Assembly: GCF_009908315.1 (NCBI RefSeq)
Contig: NZ_JAAATW010000001.1
Coordinates: 1,364,001-1,428,000 of the forward strand
Source of the DNA: Paragemmobacter ruber
Lineage (GTDB): Bacteria > Pseudomonadota > Alphaproteobacteria > Rhodobacterales > Rhodobacteraceae
Direction of reading: 5' to 3'
Length of the DNA: 64,000 nt
Under the pieces are notes generated by a model, which searched no databases, was not told the origin of the DNA, and saw only the letters and a list, made by a program, of their open reading frames with translations. The translations under genes were made by a program, and so were the position numbers. This document shows, piece by piece, positions 7,929 through 18,381 of this stretch. The number at the start of each line of letters is the position of its first letter. Position 1 is the first letter of the stretch.

Positions 7929-9190
7929 ATGTGCCGGTCTTTGCCACGCTGGGCTGCCGTCTGAACGCCTATGAGACGGAAGCGATGAAGGAGCTTTCCG
8001 CCGCTGCGGGGGTGGAAAATGCGGTCATCGTGAACACCTGCGCCGTGACGGCAGAGGCGGTGCGCAAGGCCAAGCAGGAGATCCGCCGCCTGAGCCGGGA
8101 ACATCCGGGGGCCACGATCATCGTGACAGGCTGCGCCGCGCAGACGGAGCCCGAGACATTCGCCGCCATGCCGGAAGTGGCGCGGGTGATCGGCAACCAT
8201 GAGAAGATGCAGGCGGAAACGTGGCAGGGGTTGCGTGCCCCAATTCCCGGTGCGGACCTGATCGGTGTGACCGAGAAGGTACAGGTCGATGACATCATGT
8301 CCGTCAAGGAAACGGCGGGGCATCTGATCGACGGGTTCGGGCGGCATCGGGCCTATGTGCAGGTTCAGAACGGCTGTGATCACCGCTGCACCTTCTGCAT
8401 CATCCCCTATGGGCGGGGGAATTCGCGGTCGGTGCCGGCGGGCGTGGTGGTGGAGCAGATCAAGCGGCTGGTGGACAAGGGGTTCAACGAGGTGGTTCTC
8501 ACCGGGGTGGACCTGACGTCCTGGGGCGCGGACCTGCCCGCGCAGCCGCGACTGGGCGATCTGGTGATGCGGATACTGCGGCTGGTGCCGGATCTGCCGC
8601 GGTTGCGGATCAGTTCCATCGATTCGATCGAGGCGGATGAGGCGCTGATGGGGGCGATTGCCACCGAGCCGCGCCTGATGCCGCATCTGCATCTGAGCCT
8701 TCAGGCCGGGGATGACCTGATCCTGAAGCGGATGAAGCGGCGGCATCTGCGCGATGACGCGATCCGCTTCTGCGAAGAGGCGCGGCGGCTGCGGCCCGAC
8801 ATGGTGTTCGGGGCGGATATCATCGCGGGCTTCCCGACCGAGACGGAAGAGATGTTTCAGCAGTCCATCGATCTGGTGCGCGACTGCGGGCTGACCTTCC
8901 TGCATGTCTTCCCGTTTTCGCCCCGCAAGGGGACGCCTGCCGCGCGGATGCCGCAGGTGCGGGGGCCGGTGATCAAGGACCGCGCCGCGCGGCTGCGGGC
9001 GGCGGGAGAGGCGGCGCTGGCCGCGCATCTGGCGGCGCAGGTGGGCGTTGCCCATAGCGTGCTGATGGAAGGGCCGCGCATGGGGCGGACGGAGCAGTTC
9101 ACCGAGGTGCGGGTGGAGCGTGATTTGCCCGAGGGGCAGATCGTCGATCTGGTGATCCGGGGCGAGGATGGCGCCGCGCTTGTGGCGTGA
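7925..9190 (+). CDS. mtaB: tRNA t6A37 methylthiotransferase MtaB
   Basis: 421 codons, starting in the ATGA overlap with dapF. It is a methylthiotransferase that turns t6A at position 37 of tRNA into ms2t6A. The N-terminal domain has the three cysteines of the auxiliary 4Fe-4S cluster (Cys11 in LGCRLN, Cys39 in NTCAVT, Cys70 in TGCAAQ), and the radical-SAM domain has CDHRCTFC (Cys151, 155, 158). A C-terminal TRAM domain is represented by residues after about 365. Length and motif order fit MtaB rather than MiaB or RimO. Confidence 0.94.
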   Translation: MNVPVFATLGCRLNAYETEAMKELSAAAGVENAVIVNTCAVTAEAVRKAKQEIRRLSREHPGATIIVTGCAAQTEPETFAAMPEVARVIGNHEKMQAETWQGLRAPIPGADLIGVTEKVQVDDIMSVKETAGHLIDGFGRHRAYVQVQNGCDHRCTFCIIPYGRGNSRSVPAGVVVEQIKRLVDKGFNEVVLTGVDLTSWGADLPAQPRLGDLVMRILRLVPDLPRLRISSIDSIEADEALMGAIATEPRLMPHLHLSLQAGDDLILKRMKRRHLRDDAIRFCEEARRLRPDMVFGADIIAGFPTETEEMFQQSIDLVRDCGLTFLHVFPFSPRKGTPAARMPQVRGPVIKDRAARLRAAGEAALAAHLAAQVGVAHSVLMEGPRMGRTEQFTEVRVERDLPEGQIVDLVIRGEDGAALVA

Positions 9191-9286
9191 GGGTCACATA
9201 ACCCGGCGCGCGATCATTCGTTAACGGGATCCAAGTAAAAGAATCCGCCTTGTTCCGTTGTGCTGCGAAGGCTGACGGAGATTCAC

Positions 9287-10324
9287 ATGCGTGGAGCAGT
9301 GTTGAAGACGACGATCGACCAGATCTCGCGCAGGGTCGATTCGTTCGGGCGGATGAATGACAAGGTGGCGATGCAGTCGCATATCCTGGCCGTGAACTCG
9401 ATGATCGAGGCGGCCCGGGCGGGGCAGCACGGGCGCGGCTTTTCGGTCGTGGCGGCCGAGATGAAGCAACTGTCGGATCAGACCAAGGACCATGCCGACC
9501 AGTTCCGGCAGGATGTCATGGCCATTGTGACGCAGGCGACGGAGGCGACGTCGGACCTGCTGGGGGCGCTGGACCGGGCGGCGGCGGATGAGTTGACCGA
9601 GAAGGCCCAGACCCTTGTGCAGCTGATCGTGCGGAACCTGTTCGAGCGGACGGCGGATGTGCGGTGGTGGGCCACGGATGCGGCCTTCTGGCAGGCGCTG
9701 GAGGCAGGCGATCCCGCGCGGGCGGCCGAGGCGCATCTGCGGCTGGGGACGATCCACCGCTATTACACGGTCTATACCGATCTGGTGCTGCTGGACCTTG
9801 AGGGGCGGATCGTCGCATCGGCGGTGGACGGGGTGCCGCGCATGGCGACCAGCCTGCCGGATGAGGGATCGGGCTGGTTCGGGCAGGCGGCGCGGTTGGC
9901 ATCGGGGCATGACTATGTGGTGTCGGATGTCTATCGCAGCGGGCTGCATCAGGATCGCCGGGTGATCGTCTATGCCACGGCGGTGCGCGAGGGCGGCGCG
10001 GCAGAGGGCCGGGCGCTGGGCGTGCTGGCGGTGTATTTCGACTGGGAAAAGGAGGCGCGCACCATCGTGCGCGACGAGGCGGGGTTTTCACCCGCGCAAT
10101 GGGAAACGCGGCGGGTGCTGTTGCTGGACAAGGACCGGCGGATCATCGCGGCGTCGGATGATGCGGGGTTCCTTGAGGCCTTTGCGGAAGGGCAGTTTTC
10201 CGCCGCGCGGGGCTGCGAGGCGCGGCCGGATGGCACGCGGATCGGCTATGCGCGGACGCTGGGTTATCAGGACTATGACGGGCTGGGCTGGTACGGGGTG
10301 GTTGTGGATCGGGCGGCACGGTGA
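9287..10324 (+). CDS. Soluble chemoreceptor-like protein: MCP tip followed by Cache domain
   Basis: 345 codons from the ATG at 9287, which has GGAG six bases upstream. Residues about 20-75 match the hairpin tip of methyl-accepting chemotaxis proteins (HILAVNSMIEAARAGQHGRGF), the part that contacts CheA and CheW. From about 115 to the end the sequence is a Cache-like sensor (LVLLDLEGRIVASAVDG, YVVSDVYRSG, LGVLAVYFDWE). There is no membrane segment and no long methylation helix, so it would be a cytoplasmic sensor with the signalling part in front of the sensor. It stands alone, with four bases to the convergent repressor gene. Ligand unknown. Confidence 0.8.
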   Translation: MRGAVLKTTIDQISRRVDSFGRMNDKVAMQSHILAVNSMIEAARAGQHGRGFSVVAAEMKQLSDQTKDHADQFRQDVMAIVTQATEATSDLLGALDRAAADELTEKAQTLVQLIVRNLFERTADVRWWATDAAFWQALEAGDPARAAEAHLRLGTIHRYYTVYTDLVLLDLEGRIVASAVDGVPRMATSLPDEGSGWFGQAARLASGHDYVVSDVYRSGLHQDRRVIVYATAVREGGAAEGRALGVLAVYFDWEKEARTIVRDEAGFSPAQWETRRVLLLDKDRRIIAASDDAGFLEAFAEGQFSAARGCEARPDGTRIGYARTLGYQDYDGLGWYGVVVDRAAR

Positions 10325-10327
10325 CCG

Positions 10328-11359
10328 TCAGCTGCCGCGGATCGTATCGCCCGGTTGCAGGGTGGGGAAAAGTTCGATCACCTCGCCGCCGATCACGCCT
10401 TCATGCTGGCCTGCGATGATTTCGGCCGCGCGGCGGCCGATCTGCAGGCGGCAGGCATCCATGGTGGCAAGGCGGCGGGGGAGGCCATCCAGCAATTCGA
10501 CGCCGTTGAAACCGGCAAGTCCGATCCGGCCCGGCACGTCGATCCCCTTGTCGAGGCAGTAGAGCAGGCCCCCTGCCCCGATCATGTCGTTCGAGTAATA
10601 CAGGAAATCGACATCGGGGGTGCGCTGGAGGACGGCCTCGGTCATTTCGCGCCCCTTCAGGAGGGCGGAGCCGCCGGAATAGAACTCGCGGTCGGCCAGC
10701 GTGAGGCCCGCCTTGGCGAGCGCCTCTTCGAAGCCTTCGAGCCGTTTCTTCGCGCGGTGGTCATAGGGCATCATCGTGCCGCAGAAGGCGATGCGGCGGT
10801 AGCCTGCGGCGATGATCGCCTCGGCCATCTGGCGCCCGGCGCGGCGGTGCGAGATGCCGACGGCGCTGTCCACCGGCGTGCCGTCGATATCCATGATCTC
10901 GACGATGGGGATGCCCGCCTGCGCCAGCATGGCGCGGGATGCATCGGAATGTTCCAGACCGGCGACGATCATGCCCGACGGACGCCAGGACAGCATTTCG
11001 TAGATCACCGTCTCTTCGCGTTCGGGCGAATAGTTGGTGACGCCGACGACGGGTTGCAGGCCCGTGTTTTCCAGCGTGTCGGAGATGCCGGTCAGCACCT
11101 CGGGGAAGACCATGTTGGAGAGCGAGGGAATCACCACGCCGACAAGGTTGACGCGCTGCGAGGCAAGGGCGCCCGCGATCTTGTTCGGGACATAGCCCAG
11201 CGCGCGGGCAGCCTCGAGCACGCGTTCGCGGGTGGCGTCAGACACGTCGCCCCGGTTGCGCAAGACGCGGCTGACGGTCATTTCGCTGACGCCCGAGGCT
11301 TCGGACACATCGCGAAGCGTCAGGGTGCGGCGGGGATCGAAACCGGGGGGTTTTGTCAC
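10328..11359 (-). CDS. LacI-family repressor, GntR (gluconate)-like
   Basis: 343 codons if the GTG at 11359 is used; a TTG at 11407 with AGAGGG upstream would add 16 residues. The N-terminus is a LacI helix-turn-helix (LRDVSEASGVSEMTVSRVL) with the hinge-helix region NKIAGALASQR, then a periplasmic-binding-protein-like effector domain (VNLVGVVIPSLSNMVFPEVL). The sequence follows E. coli GntR closely (SLSNxVF, MLSWxxxG, GIPVVE). Gluconate or a related sugar acid is therefore the probable effector. A TGTTA-N4-TAACA operator lies upstream, which points to autoregulation. No gluconate genes lie nearby. Confidence 0.88.
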   Translation of the reverse strand: MTKPPGFDPRRTLTLRDVSEASGVSEMTVSRVLRNRGDVSDATRERVLEAARALGYVPNKIAGALASQRVNLVGVVIPSLSNMVFPEVLTGISDTLENTGLQPVVGVTNYSPEREETVIYEMLSWRPSGMIVAGLEHSDASRAMLAQAGIPIVEIMDIDGTPVDSAVGISHRRAGRQMAEAIIAAGYRRIAFCGTMMPYDHRAKKRLEGFEEALAKAGLTLADREFYSGGSALLKGREMTEAVLQRTPDVDFLYYSNDMIGAGGLLYCLDKGIDVPGRIGLAGFNGVELLDGLPRRLATMDACRLQIGRRAAEIIAGQHEGVIGGEVIELFPTLQPGDTIRGS

Positions 11360-11416
11360 GGGTCGGGGCGTCCTGCAATCACGCGTTGCGTTTCTTCTTT
11401 GACACAAACAACCCTC

Positions 11417-11455
11417 TTGTCCAAGGGCGGATCGTAAGGTATGTTACCGCTAACA
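11417..11455 (+). promoter_or_regulatory. GntR-type operator inside a plus-strand promoter
   Basis: TGTTACCGCTAACA (11442-11455) is a perfect TGTTA-N4-TAACA palindrome and closely resembles the E. coli GntR operator (ATGTTACC...TAACA). On the plus strand, TTGTCC (11417-11422) and TATGTT (11440-11445) are 17 bases apart, so the operator covers the -10 and start point. It also lies upstream of the minus-strand repressor gene. Confidence 0.6.
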
Positions 11456-11574
11456 GCCAGAGTCGGACTGACCCTGCTGGCGATATCCTGCGCGTCCTGC
11501 AAGCTCTCAACCCAGACGCAACGGACCCGAGGGGGGAGTGGTGGGCCAAAAATTCACTTCCCCCTTTTTCTTTT
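11452..11574 (+). ncRNA. Candidate small RNA under GntR-like control
   Basis: A transcript starting about 11452 from the promoter just upstream would run about 120 bases to a strong intrinsic terminator (11531-11574) with no convincing gene in it. An ATG at 11441 opens a frame but lies before the likely start point and reads through the terminator. The promoter, operator and terminator are seen in the sequence; that an RNA is made is inference. Confidence 0.35.
11531..11574 (+). terminator. Strong intrinsic terminator
   Basis: GGGGGGAGTG (11531-11540) pairs with CACTTCCCCC (11555-11564), ten pairs including one G-T, with a 14-base loop, followed by TTTTTCTTTT. It works on the plus strand only, although no recognised plus-strand gene precedes it. 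Confidence 0.75.
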
Positions 11575-11581
11575 CCAGAGG

Positions 11582-11851
11582 TCAATAGTGATAGCGGAGT
11601 TGGCAGAGTTCCAGCGCCTGAGACCCGGCCTTTCCAGTCACGCGGTAGACCATGCGATGTTCGTCGGTGATGCGGCGGGACCACCAGCCGGACAGATCGC
11701 CCTTCAACGGTTCTGGTTTGCCGATACCGGCAAAGGGTGAGCGGGCGGTTTCCTTGATCAGCGTGTTGATGCGGTCAAGCGTCTTTCGGTCGGCCTGCGA
11801 CTGCCAGAACAGATAGTCCTCCCACGCCTCATCCGAGAAGACGAGCCGCAT
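11582..11851 (-). CDS. yoeB: YoeB-family mRNA interferase toxin
   Basis: 89 codons. The whole protein matches YoeB/Txe: [19 protein letters not shown] at the start, [19 protein letters not shown] in the middle (the family PLKxxxxGxWSR block), [13 protein letters not shown] and the C-terminal CQLRYHY, which supplies catalytic and substrate-binding His and Tyr. YoeB binds the ribosome and cleaves mRNA at the A site. It starts three bases after the antitoxin stop, the usual antitoxin-first order. The catalytic residues look intact, so the toxin should be active. Confidence 0.94.
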   Translation of the reverse strand: MRLVFSDEAWEDYLFWQSQADRKTLDRINTLIKETARSPFAGIGKPEPLKGDLSGWWSRRITDEHRMVYRVTGKAGSQALELCQLRYHY

Positions 11852-11854
11852 CGG

Positions 11855-12109
11855 TCAGTCTTCGATGAGGGTGCGTTCGGTTCCCTTGCCTGCGTCAAGC
11901 TGCGCGATGGAGCGGCGCAGGCGGGCGGCATTCTTCGGGCTTTGCAGGAGGTGGAGGGTTTCGGAAATCGCATTCCATTCATCGAGGGACACGACCACGA
12001 CCGCCTCGCCCTTGCGGCGGGTGACGATCACCTCGCTGCGGTCCTGAATGACGCGATCCATCACGTCTTTCAGGTTGGCGCGGGCATCGGTGTAGGTGAT
12101 GACATCCAT
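11855..12109 (-). CDS. yefM: YefM-family antitoxin
   Basis: 84 codons from the ATG at 12109, which has GAGGAG six bases upstream; an in-frame ATG at 12130 lies in the promoter's -10 and is unlikely. The N-terminal domain (MDVITYTDARANLKDVMDRV) is the YefM/Phd DNA-binding fold; VIVTRRKGEAVVVVSLDEWNAI is the family signature. The C-terminal acidic tail wraps and neutralises YoeB. The promoter carries the paired TGTACA-type sites bound by the YefM-YoeB complex, so the pair represses itself. Confidence 0.93.
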   Translation of the reverse strand: MDVITYTDARANLKDVMDRVIQDRSEVIVTRRKGEAVVVVSLDEWNAISETLHLLQSPKNAARLRRSIAQLDAGKGTERTLIED

Positions 12110-12128
12110 CGGGGGCTCCTCTATGGCC

Positions 12129-12158
12129 AAGATATGTACAGGAAGTTGTGCATGTCAA
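12129..12158 (-). promoter_or_regulatory. yefM-yoeB promoter with paired operator
   Basis: On the minus strand TTGACA (12158-12153) and TATCTT (12134-12129) are 18 bases apart. Between them lie TGTACA (12135-12140) and TGTGCA (12147-12152), centres 12 bp apart. E. coli yefM has the same geometry: long and short repeats with TGTACA cores at 12 bp. Confidence 0.75.
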
Positions 12159-12220
12159 GGCGGCGGCGGGGATGGTAGAGGTTGCGCGCCTTCGCGTTTT
12201 CGCGCATCAAGGCGGCGTGT

Positions 12221-12296
12221 GGTCTCGTAGCTCAACGGATAGAGCGTCCCCCTCCTAAGGGGAAGGTTGCAGGTTCAAGTCCTGCCGGGATCACCA
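12221..12296 (+). tRNA. tRNA-Arg (CCT)
   Basis: A 76-base cloverleaf: acceptor GGTCTCG with CGGGATC (two G-T pairs), D-arm GCTC-AACGGATA-GAGC, anticodon loop CTCCTAA with anticodon CCT, T-arm GCAGGTTCAAGTCCTGC. A73 and an encoded CCA finish at 12296. It reads AGG codons, which are rare in GC-rich genomes. It sits between the toxin-antitoxin promoter and gyrB's 3' end, a place where integrating elements can land, but no attachment repeat was seen. Confidence 0.96.
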
Positions 12297-12327
12297 GTTT
12301 CCAGCAGACGTTTCCAGCAGACAAGGA

Positions 12328-14836
<2,509 letters not shown>

Positions 14837-14860
14837 GCCTTGGGCACAAGATATTGGGGC

Positions 14861-15481
14861 TCAGGTGAAGGGAATGACGAGCCCGACGAGGATCAGAAGG
14901 ATGCCCGAGCCGATGTTCATCCGGCGGATGGCGGCAGGGCTGGAAAGCAGGCGGCGCGCGCGGTCGAGGAACCACGCAAGGCCGAGATTGCCGAGCATCG
15001 GGACGAAGGCCGAGATGGCGAGGATGGCGAGGATGTCGGGGGCGGTGAGGGCGCCGAGATCGAAGAAGCCGGGCAGCGCGCCCATGTAGAAGAGGATGGC
15101 CTTGGGGTTGCCGATCACCGCGGCAAGGCCCACCGAGAAGCCCGCCCAGAGGCCGGGGCGGGTAAGGCGCGAGTCTGCGTCCAGCGTGGCGGCGGGTTTG
15201 CGGATCAGCAGCACGCCCATGGCGATGAAGATCGCGGCGGCGACCCAGCGCATGAGGGCGAGGTAATCGCCCCACGCGCTTTCGATCCATGTCAGGCCGA
15301 GGATGGCCATGAGCGGCCAGACCAGATCGCCCAGCGCCACGCCCACGGCCAGGGGCCAGGCCCCCGCCATGCCGCCCGACAGCGCGCGGGCAGTGAGCGC
15401 CACCCAGACGGGGCCGGGCACGGCCCAGAGCGCCGCCATGCCGCCTGCGTAGAGAAGAAGCTGATAGGCGGTGACGGTCAT
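14861..15481 (-). CDS. LysE/RhtB-family exporter
   Basis: 206 codons from the ATG at 15481, which overlaps the stop of the VOC gene (ATGA). Six hydrophobic segments fill the protein. The N-terminal PGPVWVALTARALSGGMAGAWPLAVG block and the mid-protein GLAAVIGNPKAILFYMGALPGFF (Asn-Pro-Lys in a membrane helix) are the signature of LysE-type amino-acid exporters. The exported compound cannot be read from sequence. It lies between recF and gyrB together with the VOC gene, separated from gyrB by gyrB's own promoter. Confidence 0.88.
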   Translation of the reverse strand: MTVTAYQLLLYAGGMAALWAVPGPVWVALTARALSGGMAGAWPLAVGVALGDLVWPLMAILGLTWIESAWGDYLALMRWVAAAIFIAMGVLLIRKPAATLDADSRLTRPGLWAGFSVGLAAVIGNPKAILFYMGALPGFFDLGALTAPDILAILAISAFVPMLGNLGLAWFLDRARRLLSSPAAIRRMNIGSGILLILVGLVIPFT

Positions 15482-15912
15482 TTCGGATCCGGAAGCGTGA
15501 GGGTGCCGTCGGGAGCGAGCGGCCAGAAGGGATTCATCGCCACTTCCCAGACATGGCCATCGGGGTCGGCCCAATAGCCGGAATAGCCGCCCCAGAACAC
15601 CTTTTCGGGTGCCTTCAGTGCGGTTGCGCCTGCGGCAAGGGCGGCGGCGAAGGCGGCGTCCACCTCGGCCTCGGTGGCGAAGTTCTGGGCCAGCGTGGTG
15701 GCGCCGGTGCCAAGGGGGGCGCCGGGGCGGCCCTGATCGGCGGCAAGGTCGGACAGGCCGAACAGCGCCAGCGCCATGCCGTGCAACTGGAAGAAGGCGA
15801 CGCCGGGCTGGCTTTCGGGATGTTCCTGCCAGCCGAGACGGGCATAGAAGGCGCGGGCGGCGGTCAGGTCAGCGACGCCGAGCGTGAGGAGGGTGATCCG
15901 CTGGGGTGTCAT
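15478..15912 (-). CDS. VOC-family (glyoxalase/dioxygenase fold) protein
   Basis: 144 codons. Two beta-alpha-beta-beta-beta modules are visible: the first starts ITLLTLGVADLTAARAFYARLGW, the second ends GYSGYWADPDGHVWEVAMNPFW. The DPDGHxWE motif is the hallmark of the vicinal-oxygen-chelate fold and its Glu is a usual metal ligand. Substrate unknown; small VOC proteins are often glyoxalase-like or drug-binding. It overlaps recF upstream by four bases and lysE downstream by four, so the three are one translation unit. Confidence 0.88.
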   Translation of the reverse strand: MTPQRITLLTLGVADLTAARAFYARLGWQEHPESQPGVAFFQLHGMALALFGLSDLAADQGRPGAPLGTGATTLAQNFATEAEVDAAFAAALAAGATALKAPEKVFWGGYSGYWADPDGHVWEVAMNPFWPLAPDGTLTLPDPK

Positions 15913-17012
15913 GTTTCGCTGACCCTGGACATGCCGCCGTGATCGACGACGGTGATGTTCTGCGCCCGGTTTCCCAGACTGTCAAACAGCCCCGGTTCGG
16001 TGCCGGTCATCAGGGCCTGCGCGCCCAGCGCGCAGATTTCATCATAAAGCGCGGCGCGGCGGTTCTGGTCGAGATGGGCCGCCACCTCATCCAGCAGAAG
16101 GATGGGGGGGGAGCCGAGGTCGGCCGCCAGCGCGCGGGCGTTGGACAGGATAAGCGAGATCAGGAGCGCCTTCTGTTCGCCGGTGGAGCATTGATCGGCG
16201 GGCGCGCCCTTGGCGGTGTAGATCGCGGCAAGATCGGCGCGGTGCGGGCCGATCAGGGTGCGGCCTGCCGCCATGTCGCGGCGGCGGTTGGCGGCCAGTG
16301 CGGGGGCGAGGTCATCGGGCAGTTCCCCGCCATCGGGCATGGTCAGCGACAGGTCGGCGGCGGGAAAGGCGGTTTCGGCGCCCGCCTGCGCGGCGGCGAT
16401 GCGGGCCAGCGCGTGCTGGCGGTTGGCGGTGATCTGGGATGCGGCCTCGGCCATCTGGGTTTCGAGGGCCGTATACCAATGCGCGTCCTGCACCATGTCC
16501 TTGAGCAGGCGGTTGCGGTCGCGCATGGCCTTTTCATAGGCGAGCGTCACCTCGGCATGGTCGGGGGCAAAGCTCATCGTCATGCGGTCGAGGAAGCGGC
16601 GGCGGCCTTCGGCGGCCTCGATCCAGAGCCTGTCCATCGCGGGGACGAGCCAGAGGATGCGCAAGATGCGGCCGAGGGCGGTCTGCGGCGCGGCCTTGCC
16701 GTCGATGCGGGTCTGGCGCGTGTCGGTGCCTTCGGCGAAGGTTTCGAGATCGTGGAAGGGGTTGGCGGTTTCGGCCCGGATCTTCCAGCCGATGGCATCG
16801 GGTTTGCGGGCCAGTTCATCCGCACCAGCGCGGCGCAGGCCGCGACCGGGGGACAGAAGGGAGACGGCCTCCAATATATTGGTCTTGCCCGCGCCATTGG
16901 GGCCGGAAATGGCCACGGGCCGCCCGTCCAGTTCCAGCCGCGCGGCGCGGTGGCTGCGGAAGTGGGACAGGGTGAGTGTCGAGATGGTCAGGCCACCCAC
17001 CCCATGCTCCAT
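15909..17012 (-). CDS. recF: DNA replication and repair protein RecF
   Basis: 367 codons. RecF is an SMC-like ATPase that loads RecA at gaps through RecFOR. Walker A is GPNGAGKT (37-44) preceded by LTLSHFRSHRAARLEL, the RecF N-terminal block; the C-terminal half has the signature STGEQKALLISLIL and Walker B PPILLLDEVAAHLD. The length is normal. It starts 27 bases after the dnaN stop, the classic dnaN-recF order. Confidence 0.95.
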   Translation of the reverse strand: MEHGVGGLTISTLTLSHFRSHRAARLELDGRPVAISGPNGAGKTNILEAVSLLSPGRGLRRAGADELARKPDAIGWKIRAETANPFHDLETFAEGTDTRQTRIDGKAAPQTALGRILRILWLVPAMDRLWIEAAEGRRRFLDRMTMSFAPDHAEVTLAYEKAMRDRNRLLKDMVQDAHWYTALETQMAEAASQITANRQHALARIAAAQAGAETAFPAADLSLTMPDGGELPDDLAPALAANRRRDMAAGRTLIGPHRADLAAIYTAKGAPADQCSTGEQKALLISLILSNARALAADLGSPPILLLDEVAAHLDQNRRAALYDEICALGAQALMTGTEPGLFDSLGNRAQNITVVDHGGMSRVSET

Positions 17013-17039
17013 TCTTGATTGTCTTTGGATGGTCGGACG

Positions 17040-18158
17040 TTACACCCGCATCGGCATCACGACATAGACTGCGCTGGTGTCATTGCCTTCGCGCATCAGC
17101 GTCGGGTCGCCGCTGCTGTTGAACAGGAACACCGCATTCTCGCGGTCAACCTGGCTGGCGATTTCCAGCAGATATTTGGCGTTGAAGCCGATCTCGAGCC
17201 GTTCATCGCCATAGGCGACGGCAAGCTCTTCCTCGGCGGCGCCGCTATCGGGCGCGTTGACCGACAGGATCAGGCGGTCTTCGTCGAGGCTGAGCTTCAC
17301 GGCGCGCGAGCGTTCGGAGGAAACGGTGGCCACGCGATCCACGGCCTTGGCGAATTCGGTGGCGTCCACTTCCAGACGGCGGGTGTTGCCCGTGGGGATG
17401 ACGCGGGTGTAATCGGGGAAGGTGCCGTCGATCACCTTGGATGTCAGGGTGATGGCCGGGGTGGCAAAGCGCACCTTGGTTTCCGAGACAGAGACGGCGA
17501 TGGCGGCATCGTCATCATCCAGAAGCTTGCGCAACTCGCCCACCGTCTTGCGCGGGACGATCACGCCCGCCATGCCCTGCGCGCCGTCGGGAAGGGCGGC
17601 GTCGATCCGGGCGAGGCGGTGGCCATCGGTCGCCACGCAGCGCAGGACGGGGCCATCTTCGCCGGTGGCGGTGTGCATGTAGACACCGTTCAGGTAGTAG
17701 CGCGTCTCTTCGGTCGAGATGGCGAATTTCGCTTTGTCAAAGAGGCGGCGCAGCACCCCGGCGGGGGCCGAGAAATTGGTGCTGTATTCGGATGAGGCCA
17801 TCACGGGGAAATCCTCGCGCGGCAGGGTGGCGAGGCTGAAGGTGGAGCGGCCTGCGGTGATCGTCAGGCGGCCGGAGGCGGCATCTTCGGACAGGTTCAC
17901 CAGCGCGCCATCGGGCAGTTTGCGCACGATTTCATGCAGCATGACGGCGGAAACCGTGGTGGCGCCGCTGCGTTCCACCATCGCGGGGGCGCGGTCCACG
18001 ACTTCGATATCCAGATCGGTGGCGCGGAAGCTGACTTGCGCGCCGTCGGCTTCGATCAGCACATTGGCAAGGATCGGGATGGTGTTGCGGCGTTCGACAA
18101 CGGATTGCGCCTGTGCCAGCGCCTTGAGCAGCGTGCCGCGTTCGATCGAGAGTTTCAT
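17040..18158 (-). CDS. dnaN: DNA polymerase III sliding clamp (beta subunit)
   Basis: 372 codons from the ATG at 18158; the protein then begins MKLSIERGTLLKALAQAQSVVERRNTIPIL, the standard beta-clamp N-terminus. Longer in-frame extension to 18272 is not supported. Three clamp domains follow, and the C-terminal NPTLM-like and YVVMPMRV end make the peptide-binding pocket that holds polymerase. It is the processivity ring. dnaA does not lie upstream here, which is unusual. Confidence 0.96.
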   Translation of the reverse strand: MKLSIERGTLLKALAQAQSVVERRNTIPILANVLIEADGAQVSFRATDLDIEVVDRAPAMVERSGATTVSAVMLHEIVRKLPDGALVNLSEDAASGRLTITAGRSTFSLATLPREDFPVMASSEYSTNFSAPAGVLRRLFDKAKFAISTEETRYYLNGVYMHTATGEDGPVLRCVATDGHRLARIDAALPDGAQGMAGVIVPRKTVGELRKLLDDDDAAIAVSVSETKVRFATPAITLTSKVIDGTFPDYTRVIPTGNTRRLEVDATEFAKAVDRVATVSSERSRAVKLSLDEDRLILSVNAPDSGAAEEELAVAYGDERLEIGFNAKYLLEIASQVDRENAVFLFNSSGDPTLMREGNDTSAVYVVMPMRV

Positions 18159-18210
18159 CACACCCATCCCGTTGATCTTGCCCGGCGCAATCCAGCGCCC
18201 GGGGAGGCAG

Positions 18211-18238
18211 AAAGTAGCCAATTCCGGGCGGTTCACAA
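18211..18238 (-). promoter_or_regulatory. Possible dnaN promoter
   Basis: On the minus strand TTGTGA (18238-18233) and TACTTT (18216-18211) are 16 bases apart, giving a leader of about 45 bases. No TTATCCACA-like DnaA box was seen between 18159 and 18381. Confidence 0.35.
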
Positions 18239-18336
18239 GCGGTTTGCCGCCCCGTGGCGCTGGTTTTTGCACAGGCGCGGCATGGATGTCTTGCGAAAAG
18301 CCATGGATGGCGCGCCTTGGGCCATGATCGCAGGCA

Positions 18337-18381
18337 TCCGGGGGCCTGCGGGCCCCCGGACGATTTTTCGGAGGAAAATCG
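18337..18381 (-). terminator. Paired hairpins after the secretion operon
   Basis: Immediately after the HlyD stop codon the minus strand forms CGATTTT-N7-AAAATCG (18381-18361) and then TCCGGGGGCC-N4-GGCCCCCGGA (18360-18337). The first is a weak AT stem, the second a very stable 10-bp GC stem. Neither is followed by a long T-run, so termination is likely but not certain. This also isolates dnaN. Confidence 0.5.

Noticed and set aside
11441-11740. Small frame with a signal-peptide-like start in the GntR-controlled transcript
   Set aside because: The ATG lies upstream of the predicted transcription start and the frame reads through the terminator into the toxin gene.
12221-12296. tRNA-Arg as an integration site for an element
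   Set aside because: No repeated tRNA 3' end and no integrase gene lie in the flanks.
18159-18381. Possible replication origin upstream of dnaN
   Set aside because: No cluster of DnaA boxes and no AT-rich unwinding segment was seen.
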